Under the pieces are notes generated by a model that had not been told where the DNA came from, did no database searches, and saw only the letters and a list, made by a program, of their open reading frames with translations. The position numbers and the translations under genes are program-made. Below, one piece after another: positions 7,576 through 15,698 of a stretch of DNA of 64,000 nucleotides (its first letter is position 1; each line of letters begins with the position of its first letter). This DNA comes from G965198795 sp965198795 (GTDB lineage: Bacteria > Pseudomonadota > Alphaproteobacteria > Rhodospirillales > Casp-alpha2). Location: the NCBI GenBank assembly GCA_965198795.1, contig OZ240674.1, forward strand, positions 1,860,001 to 1,924,000, given 5' to 3'.

Positions 7576-8454
7576 TCAGAGCGAAACCTGGGTGGTCCGC
7601 TGATTTGACAAGGCGGTTTCCCGCGAGGGAGCGCCGCCGATCAATGTGGTGATTTGGGCCGCCGCGCGCCTCACTTCAGGGCCGATGGCGGCGACCGCCT
7701 CATTCGTCAACCGGACGGTTGGGCCGGAAACGGAAATACCTGCGACGGCTTCTCCGCAGTTGTTGAAAATAGGGGCGGCGACGCAACGCATCCCGGCTGC
7801 GGCTTCCTCATCGTCCAGGGACCAACCCCGCGCCTTGGTTGCGGCCAGGTCGTCGAACAGGGCCTTTGGCGAGGTTAGCGTTCGCTCTGTCTTTTGGATT
7901 AGGCCCTTGCGCTGTAATATTTTTTCGACCTCCCTTTTGGGCATTTCGGCCATCATCGCCTTGCCGATGCCGGAAACGTGCATGGGGCTCCGGGCGCCCG
8001 GGCGAAAGAAAGCGCGGATCGGCTGGTGAGTTTCTATCTGGCTGACGAACACGACATCGCCGTTATCGGCCACGCCGAGGTTCGCGGTTTCACCGCTCGA
8101 CTCCATCAGGGTGCGCATCGCGTCCCGTCCCGCCACCAGCAGATTTGTGCGGTGGAGAAAGGATGAGCCGATCCGAAAGGCTTCAATCCCGATGCGCCAT
8201 TCCTGCGACGTCTCGTCGAAATCGACAAAACCGTGATTTTGCATCGTGATGAGTAAGCGGTGCGCGGATGATGGCGGCATGCCGTTCTTAAGGGCAAGCT
8301 CCGTCAAGGTCGCCGTCGACTCGTTCGCCAAAGTTTCCAGCAACAGCATCCCGCGGTCGAGCGCCTTGACGGTGCCGGCGTCTTTTGCCGAAAATCCGTT
8401 TCGGGGCCGGCCTCTGGTCCGTTTTTTAGGTGTTTGCCCCGCCATTGACTTCAT
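7576..8454 (-). CDS. IclR-family transcriptional regulator
   Basis: A 292-residue DNA-binding regulator. After a basic N-terminus (PKKRTRGRPRNG) it has the winged helix-turn-helix (LTELALKNGMPPSSAHRLLI, about residues 45-70) and then the IclR effector domain (ETANLGVADNGDVVFVSQIE; SGIGKAMMAEMP; GMRCVAAPIFNN; GISVSGPTVRL). The length is normal. I chose ATG 8454 because AAGG lies about 9 bases upstream; ATG 8445 and 8475 are alternatives. The effector domain resembles the BhcR-type subgroup, but no beta-hydroxyaspartate cycle gene is nearby, so I do not assign that name. A palindrome matching the IclR operator lies 61 bases upstream, which suggests autoregulation. Confidence 0.85.
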   Translation of the reverse strand: MKSMAGQTPKKRTRGRPRNGFSAKDAGTVKALDRGMLLLETLANESTATLTELALKNGMPPSSAHRLLITMQNHGFVDFDETSQEWRIGIEAFRIGSSFLHRTNLLVAGRDAMRTLMESSGETANLGVADNGDVVFVSQIETHQPIRAFFRPGARSPMHVSGIGKAMMAEMPKREVEKILQRKGLIQKTERTLTSPKALFDDLAATKARGWSLDDEEAAAGMRCVAAPIFNNCGEAVAGISVSGPTVRLTNEAVAAIGPEVRRAAAQITTLIGGAPSRETALSNQRTTQVSL

Positions 8455-8514
8455 CCACTGACCTTGAACCGTCATTGCCCGAATGTTAGGGGCCCAGTTC
8501 ATAGCCTACAAAAA

Positions 8515-8529
8515 TGGAAAAATTTTCCA
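8515..8529. promoter_or_regulatory. IclR-type operator palindrome upstream of the iclR-family gene
   Basis: TGGAAAAATTTTCCA is a perfect 7+1+7 hyphenated palindrome. It closely matches the E. coli IclR consensus TGGAAATNATTTCCA. It lies 61 bases before the chosen start of the IclR-family gene, where an autoregulatory operator is expected. Confidence 0.65.
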
Positions 8530-8540
8530 ATAAAAATCTT

Positions 8541-8715
8541 GGGTCCCGCTTGGCTAATCGATTGGTTTTGGTCATACGGCCATGGCGTGAAGTGGAAAAA
8601 ACATGCGGGGCGCTTGCGTGTTTCCGTGAAGAAACTCCGCGAGATCGTGCGTTGTTTCGCCGCTGGTCGCCGGCCCTGCGAACGGCTGAGCCGGCCGGCG
8701 GCGCCCGCCATTGCG
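8541..8715 (+). mobile_element. IS1595-type insertion sequence remnant (left end)
   Basis: This stretch aligns with the left end and transposase N-terminus of the element at 11035-11880. Both share TTTTGGTCATACGGC and coding for an IREIVRCFAA-like segment (here LREIVRCFAAGRRP, about 8634-8675). The copy stops after about 175 bases; no right end is seen. It starts 12 bases after the IclR-type operator and may have separated the regulator from whatever it once controlled on that side. Confidence 0.6.
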
Positions 8716-8803
8716 GCGTCCCCATGACCATGGCGAAAGCCGGCGATTACCGCCCTGACCGCCGCTGGCCGAAAGGGGCGGGACGAACCTTGTCGGCCGG
8801 ACG

Positions 8804-9247
8804 TCAGTCCATCTCGTACAGGTTCCAGGCCGTCTTGCGCCCGATCCGGTCGTACAGCCCCCGGGCCCGGTAGTTGTCGTCCGCGGTCAGCCAGCGCGTC
8901 AGCCCCCAGCCTCTGTCCTCCGAGATGGCCCGCAGCCGGTCGAAAAGCGCGTCCCCGGCTCCCGATCCCCGATGCGCCGGATCGACATAGAGATCATCCA
9001 GGAAACCGATATGCGTGGCCCGCAAGGGACGTGGCGTTTCACGAAAATGGGCAAGGCCGATCAGCACGGCCCCCCGTTCGGCGACAAGACCTTCCATGAC
9101 GTGCGTTTCGTCGAACAGCCAGGACCAGACCGTTTCCGCCATCTCGTCCGTTTGCGGGGTGTCATAGAAATCCGCATACCCTTTGTACAGAGCGCGCCAG
9201 GCGGTCTTGTCGCCAAACTGGATTGGGCGGACGTTAACAGCGTACAT
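8804..9247 (-). CDS. GNAT-family N-acetyltransferase
   Basis: A 147-residue acetyl-CoA-dependent acetyltransferase. The conserved GNAT core is clear: FLDDLYVDPAHRGSGAGDAL (about residues 85-104) is strand beta4 plus the acetyl-CoA pyrophosphate loop, and WLTADDNYRARGLYDRIGRK is the C-terminal motif B region. The N-terminus VNVRPIQFGDKTAWRALYKG fits the family start. ATG 9247 follows CTGGAGAATCGAACC, a good ribosome site; a longer frame to 9334 lacks one. The substrate cannot be told. It is monocistronic, between an IS remnant and a repeat-rich gap. Confidence 0.85.
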   Translation of the reverse strand: MYAVNVRPIQFGDKTAWRALYKGYADFYDTPQTDEMAETVWSWLFDETHVMEGLVAERGAVLIGLAHFRETPRPLRATHIGFLDDLYVDPAHRGSGAGDALFDRLRAISEDRGWGLTRWLTADDNYRARGLYDRIGRKTAWNLYEMD

Positions 9248-9410
9248 GGTTCGATTCTCCAGTGGTGAGAAGCGCGGCTTACATGACGCCGCACCTTGAT
9301 TGGAGGACCAATCGCGGGGCCGGAAAGGAACCAAACGGCCAGTTGGCGCATCGCAACCGGATCACGCTTTTTGGACGCGATTTAGCCTCTTTCCTTACTC
9401 CCCGGCCCCC

Positions 9411-9540
9411 AGTTTGTCATTCCCGAGCTCTTGATTTGTCACTCCCGGCGCCCTCGCTCCGTCTCTTCCGCGCCCTTAAGCCGTCATTCCCCCGCTCACT
9501 TCGTCACCCCCCGCGCGGGCGGGAATCCAGCCGGTCGTCA
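9411..9540. repeat. Dispersed palindromic repeat cluster
   Basis: The gap 9248-9735 contains several truncated copies of the TCATTCCCGCG...GCGGGAATCCAG repeat, ending in CGCGCGGGCGGGAATCCAG. No gene is visible; the DNA becomes AT-rich from about 9560. Confidence 0.55.
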
Positions 9541-9735
9541 TGATCGAAGCCAGACCCGAGTCTCGAATCAGTCCGCTAGCTCATCAACGCACACTCACGA
9601 CGACCATCGAATTAGGCGCCTTATTTACGGCCTACGCAGTCGAACATAGCCGATCTGAATTGTTTGACTGATGGGCCGACAGGCATGGCAAACATGCCTA
9701 CTCACACCTTAACGGATTAGATTGTCCTTCCGTCA

Positions 9736-10680
9736 TTGAAATGCTTTGTTAGTATGTTCCGGTGCGTGACAAATCTGCGTGGAGCAGCCGTATGGTTTGA
9801 AAGGAGAAATCAATATAGAAATTGTATTCATACACTACATGAATTTTCCGATGCTCATTTCTGTTATACGGGGACAAAAAAATTGAGAAAAAATCACAAA
9901 GATTCTTATGTCGATTTTGGAAATCAATTTTCTGTTGATAGTAAAATTGATGGCTATTTTGGCTCGGACGAGCTTATCAGAGATATCGTTTATCCGTTTG
10001 AAATTGGCAATATTAAAAATAAAGAAATTATGGAGGTTGGAAGCGGAAGTGGCCGTATTCTTAAGATGCTGTCGAGGCACCATCCAAGAAAAATAATATC
10101 AGTAGAGCCATCCAAAGCCATTGAGAAAGCGAAAAAAAATAATGAAAAAACAACATGTGAAATTGAATTTTTTAATATTAAAGGTGAGGACATTGATTTT
10201 GATAACATTGTAGATTATGCGTTTTCCATTGGCGTCCTTCACCACAGCCCAAATGCAAAAAAAATTGTTCGAAAAATACATCGTTCGCTGCGTAAGAATG
10301 GAAGAGCTGTTTTCTGGCTTTACGGTTATGAAGGAAACGAATTGTATTTATTTTTTTTCGACAATCTGAGAAGAATTACCAGATTAATGCCAGATATGCT
10401 GCTTAGAGCCGTATCGCAATTTTTAAACATTTTTACTACAATATATATTTTTCTGTGTAAATTTTTTGATCTGCCGCTAAAGAGATACATGATCGAAGTT
10501 TTTATTAAATTCAGTTGGGAAAAACAAGTTTATGTCATATTTGATCAACTAAACCCTTCTTATTCTAAATACTACACAAAAAAAGAGGTGGAGGATTTAG
10601 TCTCTCAAGCTGGCTTGGAAATTGAAAATTTGCATCATAGACACGGATATTCATGGACAGTGATCGCGGTTAAGAGATAG
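9736..10680 (+). CDS. SAM-dependent methyltransferase, AT-rich (horizontally acquired)
   Basis: A class I methyltransferase-like protein of up to 314 residues. The SAM-binding glycine loop is EIMEVGSGSGRILKML (about residues 98-112), followed by the acidic strand end IISVEPS and the post-motif IGVLHHSP. The C-terminal half has aromatic hydrophobic stretches (LFFFDNLRRI; FLNIFTTIYIFLCKFF), suggesting membrane contact. Proteins of this kind are common in polysaccharide or lipid gene sets, but the substrate is unknown. The start is uncertain: ATG 9736 gives the full frame, yet the first 45 residues look unlike the family and a start around 9880 is possible. The codon use is strongly A/T-biased, unlike every neighbour, which marks transferred DNA. 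Confidence 0.7.
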   Translation: MKCFVSMFRCVTNLRGAAVWFERRNQYRNCIHTLHEFSDAHFCYTGTKKLRKNHKDSYVDFGNQFSVDSKIDGYFGSDELIRDIVYPFEIGNIKNKEIMEVGSGSGRILKMLSRHHPRKIISVEPSKAIEKAKKNNEKTTCEIEFFNIKGEDIDFDNIVDYAFSIGVLHHSPNAKKIVRKIHRSLRKNGRAVFWLYGYEGNELYLFFFDNLRRITRLMPDMLLRAVSQFLNIFTTIYIFLCKFFDLPLKRYMIEVFIKFSWEKQVYVIFDQLNPSYSKYYTKKEVEDLVSQAGLEIENLHHRHGYSWTVIAVKR

Positions 10681-10747
10681 ATAAATCTTTGGATGACGAC
10701 CTTCTGGTTATTAAAGCACAATGCTTAAACAAATACAGGAAGGCGTT

Positions 10748-10873
10748 ATGACGAAACGTAACGGACTTAACTTTGTCGCTTATGAATACGCTGACGATGA
10801 ATATCGGGTATCTCAACGTCGCCGCAAGCCGCTCATTAAACCGCATGAGGCTGGTGGAAGACAGCGCTATTGA
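10748..10873 (+). CDS. Possible small basic protein (41 residues)
   Basis: ATG 10748 follows AGGAAGGCGTT, a good ribosome site, and the frame runs 41 codons to TGA 10871-10873. The product is polar and basic (MTKRNGLNFVAYEYADDEYR, then SQRRRKPLIKP), with no recognised domain. It lies in the AT-rich island between the methyltransferase and the IS1595-type element. It may be a real small protein or the start of a truncated gene. The remaining 160 bases to the IS end hold nothing I can identify. Confidence 0.35.
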   Translation: MTKRNGLNFVAYEYADDEYRVSQRRRKPLIKPHEAGGRQRY

Positions 10874-11034
10874 GCGGCATGTGAGTTTGTGGAAGCGAAA
10901 GACGAAGTAGGGCGATCAAACTTGATGCTAATTGGAAGCTGCTGACGACGAGTCGCGGGTGGCGGTCATTTTGATAAGCGGTTTGTTGGCGGTTATTTTT
11001 TATGCGCCTTACCCTATTGTAATATATTAAGTAA

Positions 11035-11880
11035 GGTCATGCCTAGCTGATTGATTTATTTTGGTCATACGGCTGTGGCGTTAAATGAAAAACAAATATG
11101 CACAGCGTTCCCGTATTTCCGAGAAGAAAATCCGCGAGATTGTGCGTTGTTTCGCCGCCGATTTGACGGCCTTGCAAACGGCTGAGTTGACTGGCGCCAA
11201 CCGCAACACCGTAAACCGCGTCTATGGTGGTTTGCGGGAACGGATTTTCCTGGCCTGCGAGGCGATGCGGCCCTTGTTCGGCATGGTTGAAATGGACGAG
11301 AGCCTTTTCGGCGCCAAGCGCGTTAAAGGCAAACGGGGGCGCGGCGCTTACGGCAAGACCGTCGTCTTCGGCGTCTTTGAGCGCGACGGCTATGTCTATA
11401 CGGGGACCGCGCCGGATTGTTCAAAGCGCGCGTTGCAGGGCGTTAGGCGTTATCAGGGGCGAGGTGGACGCCAGCACCGTCGTCAACTCCGGCGGACGGC
11501 GGTGGCTATAACGGGCTGGCCGGGCCCCGGTTACGGTCATTACCGCGTCGATCATTCAAAAGATGAGTTCGCAAGAGGGCATGTTCATATCAACGGGATC
11601 AAGGGTTTCTGGGGAACCGCCAAGGCCGGGCCCGCCAAGGTCAAGGGGACGCCCAAACACACTTTCCACCCCTACATCCACCTCAAGGAACCCGGACGGC
11701 GGCACGACCGGCGGCCTTCGCGCCATGGCTGCGGCTGTCCCCGCCTCAAGAAAACCCGGCGGCGATACGGCAACCGCGGTTCTGGCGCAGTTCCGGCGCG
11801 CTTCCGATAAAGCTGGCGCCCTGCCGGGCCGCCTTGGAGTTAGGCCGCCCCGGAAAAACTCTCCTGGCTAGGCGTGAGCC
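11035..11880 (+). mobile_element. Degenerate IS1595-family insertion sequence
   Basis: The ends form imperfect terminal inverted repeats: left GGTCATGCCTAGCTGATTG, right (reversed) GGCTCACGCCTAGCCAGG. Between them is a single transposase gene in broken form. The flanks carry TAAGTAA and TAAATAA, a possible diverged target duplication. The element is GC-rich and sits inside AT-rich DNA (about 9.6-12.0 kb), so it entered after or together with that island. A shorter copy of its left end is at 8541-8715. Confidence 0.7.
11085..11871 (+). pseudogene. IS1595-family (ISXO2-like) transposase, frameshifted
   Basis: The N-terminal HTH-like part (SEKKIREIVRCFAADLTALQ) and the first catalytic segment (GMVEMDESLFGAKRVKGKRG) are intact in one frame. 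The frame is then lost near 11410-11445: the continuation IRGEVDASTVVNSGG reads in another frame and returns at about 11500 with HYRVDHSKDEFARGHVHING. The last catalytic segment reads HINGIKGFWG where the family has a Glu in place of the Lys, so the DDE/DDN triad is also damaged. The C-terminal part is scrambled. The protein is therefore inactive. Confidence 0.75.
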
Positions 11881-12344
11881 TAAATAATTTATTTAATTCA
11901 AATTAACGTAATATTAAAAATTATTATAGATTCAATAAAAATAATTTGTATATTATTTTTCCATCGCGCGCCTTAGAAAATACTAGATATTTTTGATCAT
12001 TGATCTGGATTGAGCACACGACTCCTTGATTTAGACCCCTTTTCCCGACCTTTCTCCGCTTTCGATCAATCTCTTATTCTTCTCTTTCGCCCGTTTCAAT
12101 ATCAATCACATGCTTAGCCAGCATGTTTGCGTCGCGTGAACGTTTTGGGTGTTTGCTTATTCGAACAATATGGCGTCGTGCGAGCGCACTTTCCACCGCG
12201 CGTTAGCCGCCATCATTTTCAAACTGACCCGCTGCCCGCGGCGGTCTTACGCTGGCGTCCGGCGTGAAAACCCATTATCTATGCGCCTTGATTGGCGAAA
12301 CTGGCCGGCGCCCCGGCTCCGGCGTCAATGAAGGACGGCTGACC
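11881..12344. other. Gene-free stretch, AT-rich at its left
   Basis: The first 120 bases are very AT-rich and continue the foreign island that precedes the IS element. From about 12000 the composition returns towards that of the chromosome. A palindrome CATGCT-TAGCC-AGCATG lies at about 12109-12125. I see no gene; the promoter of hisG should be in the right half. Confidence 0.5.
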
Positions 12345-13055
12345 ATGGCCCCTGGCGCATCCCCTGGCGCATCCCCTGGCGCATCCCCTGGCGCGAACGA
12401 GAAACTCGTGCTCGCGCTGCCCAAAGGCCGCATCCTGGAGGAAGTGATGCCCCTGGCGCGCCGCGCGGGCGTCGAGCCGGAAGCGGATTTCCACGACCCG
12501 GAATCCCGCAAGCTCCGCTTCGAGACGTCGGCGCCGGACCTGGACGTCATCCGGGTGCGCTCGTTCGACGTCGCCACCTTCGTGGCGTTTGGCGCGGCGC
12601 ATCTGGGCGTTTGCGGCAATGACGTGCTGATGGAGTTCGATTATCCGGAACTCTACGCGCCCCTGGACCTGGGCGTCGGCCGCTGCCGCCTGTCCGTCGC
12701 CGCGCCCGGGGAATTCATGGAGACGGAGGATCCGAAAACCTGGTCCTCCATCCGGGTCGCGACGAAATATCCGGCGCTCACCAGAAAGCACTTCGCGGCG
12801 CGCGGCGTGCACGCCGAGTGCATCAAGCTGAACGGCGCCATGGAACTGGCCCCCGCGCTGGGGCTTTGCCGGCGCGTCGTGGACCTGGTTTCCACCGGCG
12901 GCACCCTGAAGGCCAACGGCCTGGTCGAGGTGGAGACCATCATCCGGATCACGTCGCGTCTGGCGGTCAATCGCGCGGCCTTCAAGACGCGCGCGGCGGA
13001 AATGACCGGCTGGATCGATAAATTCACGGAGGCCGTCGATGCCGCTGCGGCTTGA
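12345..13055 (+). CDS. hisG: ATP phosphoribosyltransferase, short form
   Basis: A 236-residue enzyme catalysing the first step of histidine synthesis, ATP + PRPP to phosphoribosyl-ATP. Core motifs include LVLALPKGRILEEVMPLARR, LGVCGNDVLMEF and the PRPP loop VDLVSTGGTLKANGL (about residues 182-196). The length and lack of a C-terminal regulatory domain mark the short HisG form, which needs HisZ; hisZ is not in the window. Residues 2-16 are an unusual Gly-Ala-Ser-Pro extension encoded by four near-identical 12-bp repeats. ATG 12345 follows AAGGACGGCTGACC; the frame is open further upstream to 12264, so the N-terminus is not certain. The gene overlaps hisD by 17 bases. Confidence 0.92.
   Translation: MAPGASPGASPGASPGANEKLVLALPKGRILEEVMPLARRAGVEPEADFHDPESRKLRFETSAPDLDVIRVRSFDVATFVAFGAAHLGVCGNDVLMEFDYPELYAPLDLGVGRCRLSVAAPGEFMETEDPKTWSSIRVATKYPALTRKHFAARGVHAECIKLNGAMELAPALGLCRRVVDLVSTGGTLKANGLVEVETIIRITSRLAVNRAAFKTRAAEMTGWIDKFTEAVDAAAA
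12349..12394 (+). repeat. 12-bp tandem repeat in the hisG 5' end
   Basis: CCCCTGGCGCAT-type 12-mers occur in almost four copies just after the hisG start, encoding a GASP-type repeat. In-frame gain or loss of a unit would change only the length of this extension. Confidence 0.85.
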
Positions 13056-14340
13056 CGCGTCCGCGCCCGGTTTCGAGACGCGGTTCAAAGACCTGCTGAA
13101 CGCCAGGCGCGAAACGGAGGCGGACGTGGACGCCGCCGCCGCCGCCATCCTGGCCGACGTGAAAGACCGCGGCGACGCGGCGCTGATCGAGTATACGCGA
13201 ACGTTCGACCGCTTCGACGTGACGGAAGAGTCCCTCCGCGTCACGCCCGGGGAGCTTGACCGGGAAGCCGCCAAGGTTCCGGCGGAAACCATGAAGGCGC
13301 TGGAGGCGGCCGCGGACCGTATCCGCCGCCATCACGAAAAACAACGGCCCGAGAATCTTGATTATACGGACGAGGCGGGCTTGCGCCTGGGCCATCGCTG
13401 GCGGGCGATCGAGGCGGCGGGCCTCTACGTTCCGGGCGGCACGGCGGCCTATCCGTCCTCCGTGCTGATGAACGCGCTGCCCGCCAAGGTGGCCGGATGC
13501 GAACGCCTGGTGATGACCGTTCCCGCTCCCGGCGGGGTGGTGAACCCGCTTGTCCTCGCCGCCGCCAGGCTGGCCGGCGTGGACGAGATTTACCGCGTCG
13601 GCGGCGCGCAAGCCATCGGCGCCCTGGCCTATGGCACCGGGACGATCAAGGGCGTCGATAAGATCGCCGGCCCCGGCAACGCCTATGTGGCGGCGGCCAA
13701 GCGGCGGGTCTTCGGCGCCGTTGGCATAGACATGATCGCGGGACCGTCGGAAATCCTGGTGATCGCGGATGGCCGGAACGATCCCCGCTGGATCGCCGCC
13801 GATCTGCTGTCCCAGGCCGAGCACGACACGGCCGCCCAGGCCATCTTGATCACCGACGACGCAGCCTTCGCCGACGCCGTGGAGGCCGCCGTCGAGGATC
13901 ATCTGAAGACCCTGCCGAGGACGGAAACGGCGGGCGAAAGCTGGCGGGTTCATGGAGCGGTGATCACGGTGCCGGCGCTGGACGACGCCGTGCCCCTGAC
14001 CGACCGCCTCGCGCCCGAGCACCTGGAAATCGCCACGGACGACCCGGACGCGCTCGGCGTGAAAATCCGCAACGCCGGCGCGATCTTCATGGGCCGGCAC
14101 GTTCCGGAAGCCCTGGGCGATTATATCGCCGGCCCCAACCACGTGTTGCCGACGGCGCGGTCCGCGCGCTTCTCGTCTGGGCTGGGCGTGTTGGATTTCA
14201 TGAAGCGTTCCTCAATCATCCAGTGCGGCGCCGAGGGCCTGCGCGCCGTCGGGCCGGACGCGATCCGCCTGGCGGAGGCGGAGGGGCTGGACGCCCACGC
14301 GCTTTCCATCGCCATCCGCCTGAACACGGCGGCGGCTTAG
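13039..14340 (+). CDS. hisD: Histidinol dehydrogenase
   Basis: A 433-residue zinc enzyme that oxidises histidinol to histidine with two NAD+. Family signatures are all present: GLYVPGGTAAYPSSVLMNAL near residue 130, VGGAQAIGALAYGTGTI, IDMIAGPSEILVIADG, LLSQAEHDTAAQAI (zinc ligands) near 255-268, and LAPEHLEIAT (catalytic Glu-His) near 323. Length is normal. The ATG at 13039 lies inside the end of hisG, so the two are translationally coupled. The next genes, UPF0262 and a phosphatase, follow at 16 and 8 bases and are the usual alphaproteobacterial neighbours. Confidence 0.95.
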   Translation: MPLRLDASAPGFETRFKDLLNARRETEADVDAAAAAILADVKDRGDAALIEYTRTFDRFDVTEESLRVTPGELDREAAKVPAETMKALEAAADRIRRHHEKQRPENLDYTDEAGLRLGHRWRAIEAAGLYVPGGTAAYPSSVLMNALPAKVAGCERLVMTVPAPGGVVNPLVLAAARLAGVDEIYRVGGAQAIGALAYGTGTIKGVDKIAGPGNAYVAAAKRRVFGAVGIDMIAGPSEILVIADGRNDPRWIAADLLSQAEHDTAAQAILITDDAAFADAVEAAVEDHLKTLPRTETAGESWRVHGAVITVPALDDAVPLTDRLAPEHLEIATDDPDALGVKIRNAGAIFMGRHVPEALGDYIAGPNHVLPTARSARFSSGLGVLDFMKRSSIIQCGAEGLRAVGPDAIRLAEAEGLDAHALSIAIRLNTAAA

Positions 14341-14356
14341 ACCGCGGGGCCGGGCC

Positions 14357-14845
14357 ATGAGCGGCGGCGGCGGCAAAAACCGGATATCCCGGATATTCCT
14401 GGACGAGAAGACCGTTGTCCGGCGGAGCCCGCAAGTCGAGCACGAACGCAAGGTCGCGATCTACGATCTGCTGGAGGAGAACGTCTTCGCCCCCGAAAAC
14501 GCCAGTGACGGCGGTCCCTACGATCTGCATCTGTCCATCGAGGACAACCGGCTGATTTTCGACATCCGCTGCGAGGACGACGCGCGCAGTCCGGACAAGA
14601 TCACGCTGCCCATCTCGTCCTTCCGCCGGGTCGTGAAGGATTACTTCATGATCTGTGAGAGCTATTATGACGCGATTAAGACAGCCAGCCCGAGCCGGAT
14701 CGAGGCCATCGACATGGGACGCCGCGGCCTGCACGACGAGGGCTCGGAAATTCTCCAGGACCGCCTGAAAGGTAAGGTGAAGGTGGACTTCCAAACGGCG
14801 CGGCGGCTTTTCACGCTGGTCTGCGTCCTCCACATCCGGGCCTGA
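14357..14845 (+). CDS. UPF0262 family protein
   Basis: A 162-residue cytoplasmic protein of unknown function, conserved in alphaproteobacteria in this position between hisD and infA. Family features seen are ISRIFLDEKTVVRRSPQVEH near the N-terminus, YDLHLSIEDNRLIFDIR, the central block SSFRRVVKDYFMICESYYDA and the C-terminal FQTARRLFTLVCVLHIR. Start ATG 14357 lies 16 bases after hisD. The gene is probably cotranscribed with hisG-hisD and the phosphatase gene. Confidence 0.88.
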   Translation: MSGGGGKNRISRIFLDEKTVVRRSPQVEHERKVAIYDLLEENVFAPENASDGGPYDLHLSIEDNRLIFDIRCEDDARSPDKITLPISSFRRVVKDYFMICESYYDAIKTASPSRIEAIDMGRRGLHDEGSEILQDRLKGKVKVDFQTARRLFTLVCVLHIRA

Positions 14846-14853
14846 CCGCGGTC

Positions 14854-15300
14854 ATGAGCGATATCCCGGGCGCGGTCCTGTTCTGTTGCACGCGGAACTC
14901 CGTGCGGTCTCCCATGGCCGAGGGATTACTCAAATTTCTCCACGGTCACCGCACATACGTTGACAGCGCTGGTGTGCGAGAGGGCGAAATCGACGGTTTC
15001 GTTGTCACCGTCATGGACGAGGTTGGCGTCGATATGGCCAGGCACCGGTCCAAGACGTTCGAGGAGATGGAAGACGCCTATTTCGACCTGGTCATATCGC
15101 TGTCGCCGGAAGCGCATCACTCGGCCATGGAACTGACGCGGACCATGGCCTGCGATGTGGAGTTCTGGAACACATTCGATCCGGCGTTGATCGAGAGCGA
15201 AAGCCGGGACGTGAAATTGGAAAGCTACCGCCAAGTGCGCGATCAGTTGACGCAACGGATCAAGGCGCGCTTTCCCACTCACGCGGCGTTGGACACATGA
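14854..15300 (+). CDS. Low-molecular-weight phosphotyrosine phosphatase family protein
   Basis: A 148-residue protein with the LMW-PTP/arsenate reductase fold. The catalytic P-loop CX5R is C12-T-R-N-S-V-R18 in the stretch VLFCCTRNSVRSPMAEGLLK, and a candidate general acid Asp is in NTFDPALIE. It therefore probably removes phosphate from tyrosine residues or small substrates. It starts 8 bases after the UPF0262 gene and belongs to the same run of genes leading to infA. The biological substrate is unknown. Confidence 0.85.
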   Translation: MSDIPGAVLFCCTRNSVRSPMAEGLLKFLHGHRTYVDSAGVREGEIDGFVVTVMDEVGVDMARHRSKTFEEMEDAYFDLVISLSPEAHHSAMELTRTMACDVEFWNTFDPALIESESRDVKLESYRQVRDQLTQRIKARFPTHAALDT

Positions 15301-15479
15301 TCCGTTCCGGCTTTTTCCCGCGAATGGGCCTTCTCTCATGAACAGGGCGCCGGCCGGCGCCGGAAACCGGTGTTGGACCGTGTCCGGTTCATCCTCGGCG
15401 GCGGTCTCCGCGCGCCCTTGATTTTCCAAACCTTTTTGTCCATGTTCTGGCCTCCCGAAAGCAGCCGATTGGAGTCCCG

Positions 15480-15698
15480 ATGGCCAAAGAAGACGTTCTC
15501 GAGTTTACCGGGACCGTGACGGAGTTGCTGCCGAACGCCATGTTCCGCGTGAAACTCGATAACGATCACGAGATCCTGGCCCATACCGCCGGCAAGATGC
15601 GCAAGCACCGCATCCGCGTGCTGGCCGGTGATCGCGTCAATGTTGAAATGACGCCGTATGATCTAACCAAGGGCCGGATCACCTTCCGGTTCAAGTAA
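15480..15698 (+). CDS. infA: Translation initiation factor IF-1
   Basis: A 72-residue single-S1-domain protein that binds the ribosomal A site during initiation. The sequence MAKEDVLEFTGTVTELLPNA and the end TPYDLTKGRITFRFK are diagnostic, and the length is exactly that of the family. ATG 15480 is preceded by a GGAG ribosome site (GATTGGAGTCCCG). The last codons and the TAA are the first unit of a 20-bp tandem repeat that continues for about 80 bases after the gene. Confidence 0.96.
   Translation: MAKEDVLEFTGTVTELLPNAMFRVKLDNDHEILAHTAGKMRKHRIRVLAGDRVNVEMTPYDLTKGRITFRFK

Noticed and set aside
7576..8454. Naming the IclR regulator as BhcR
   Set aside because: Sequence style is similar, but no bhc genes are present in the window, so the specific name is not supported.
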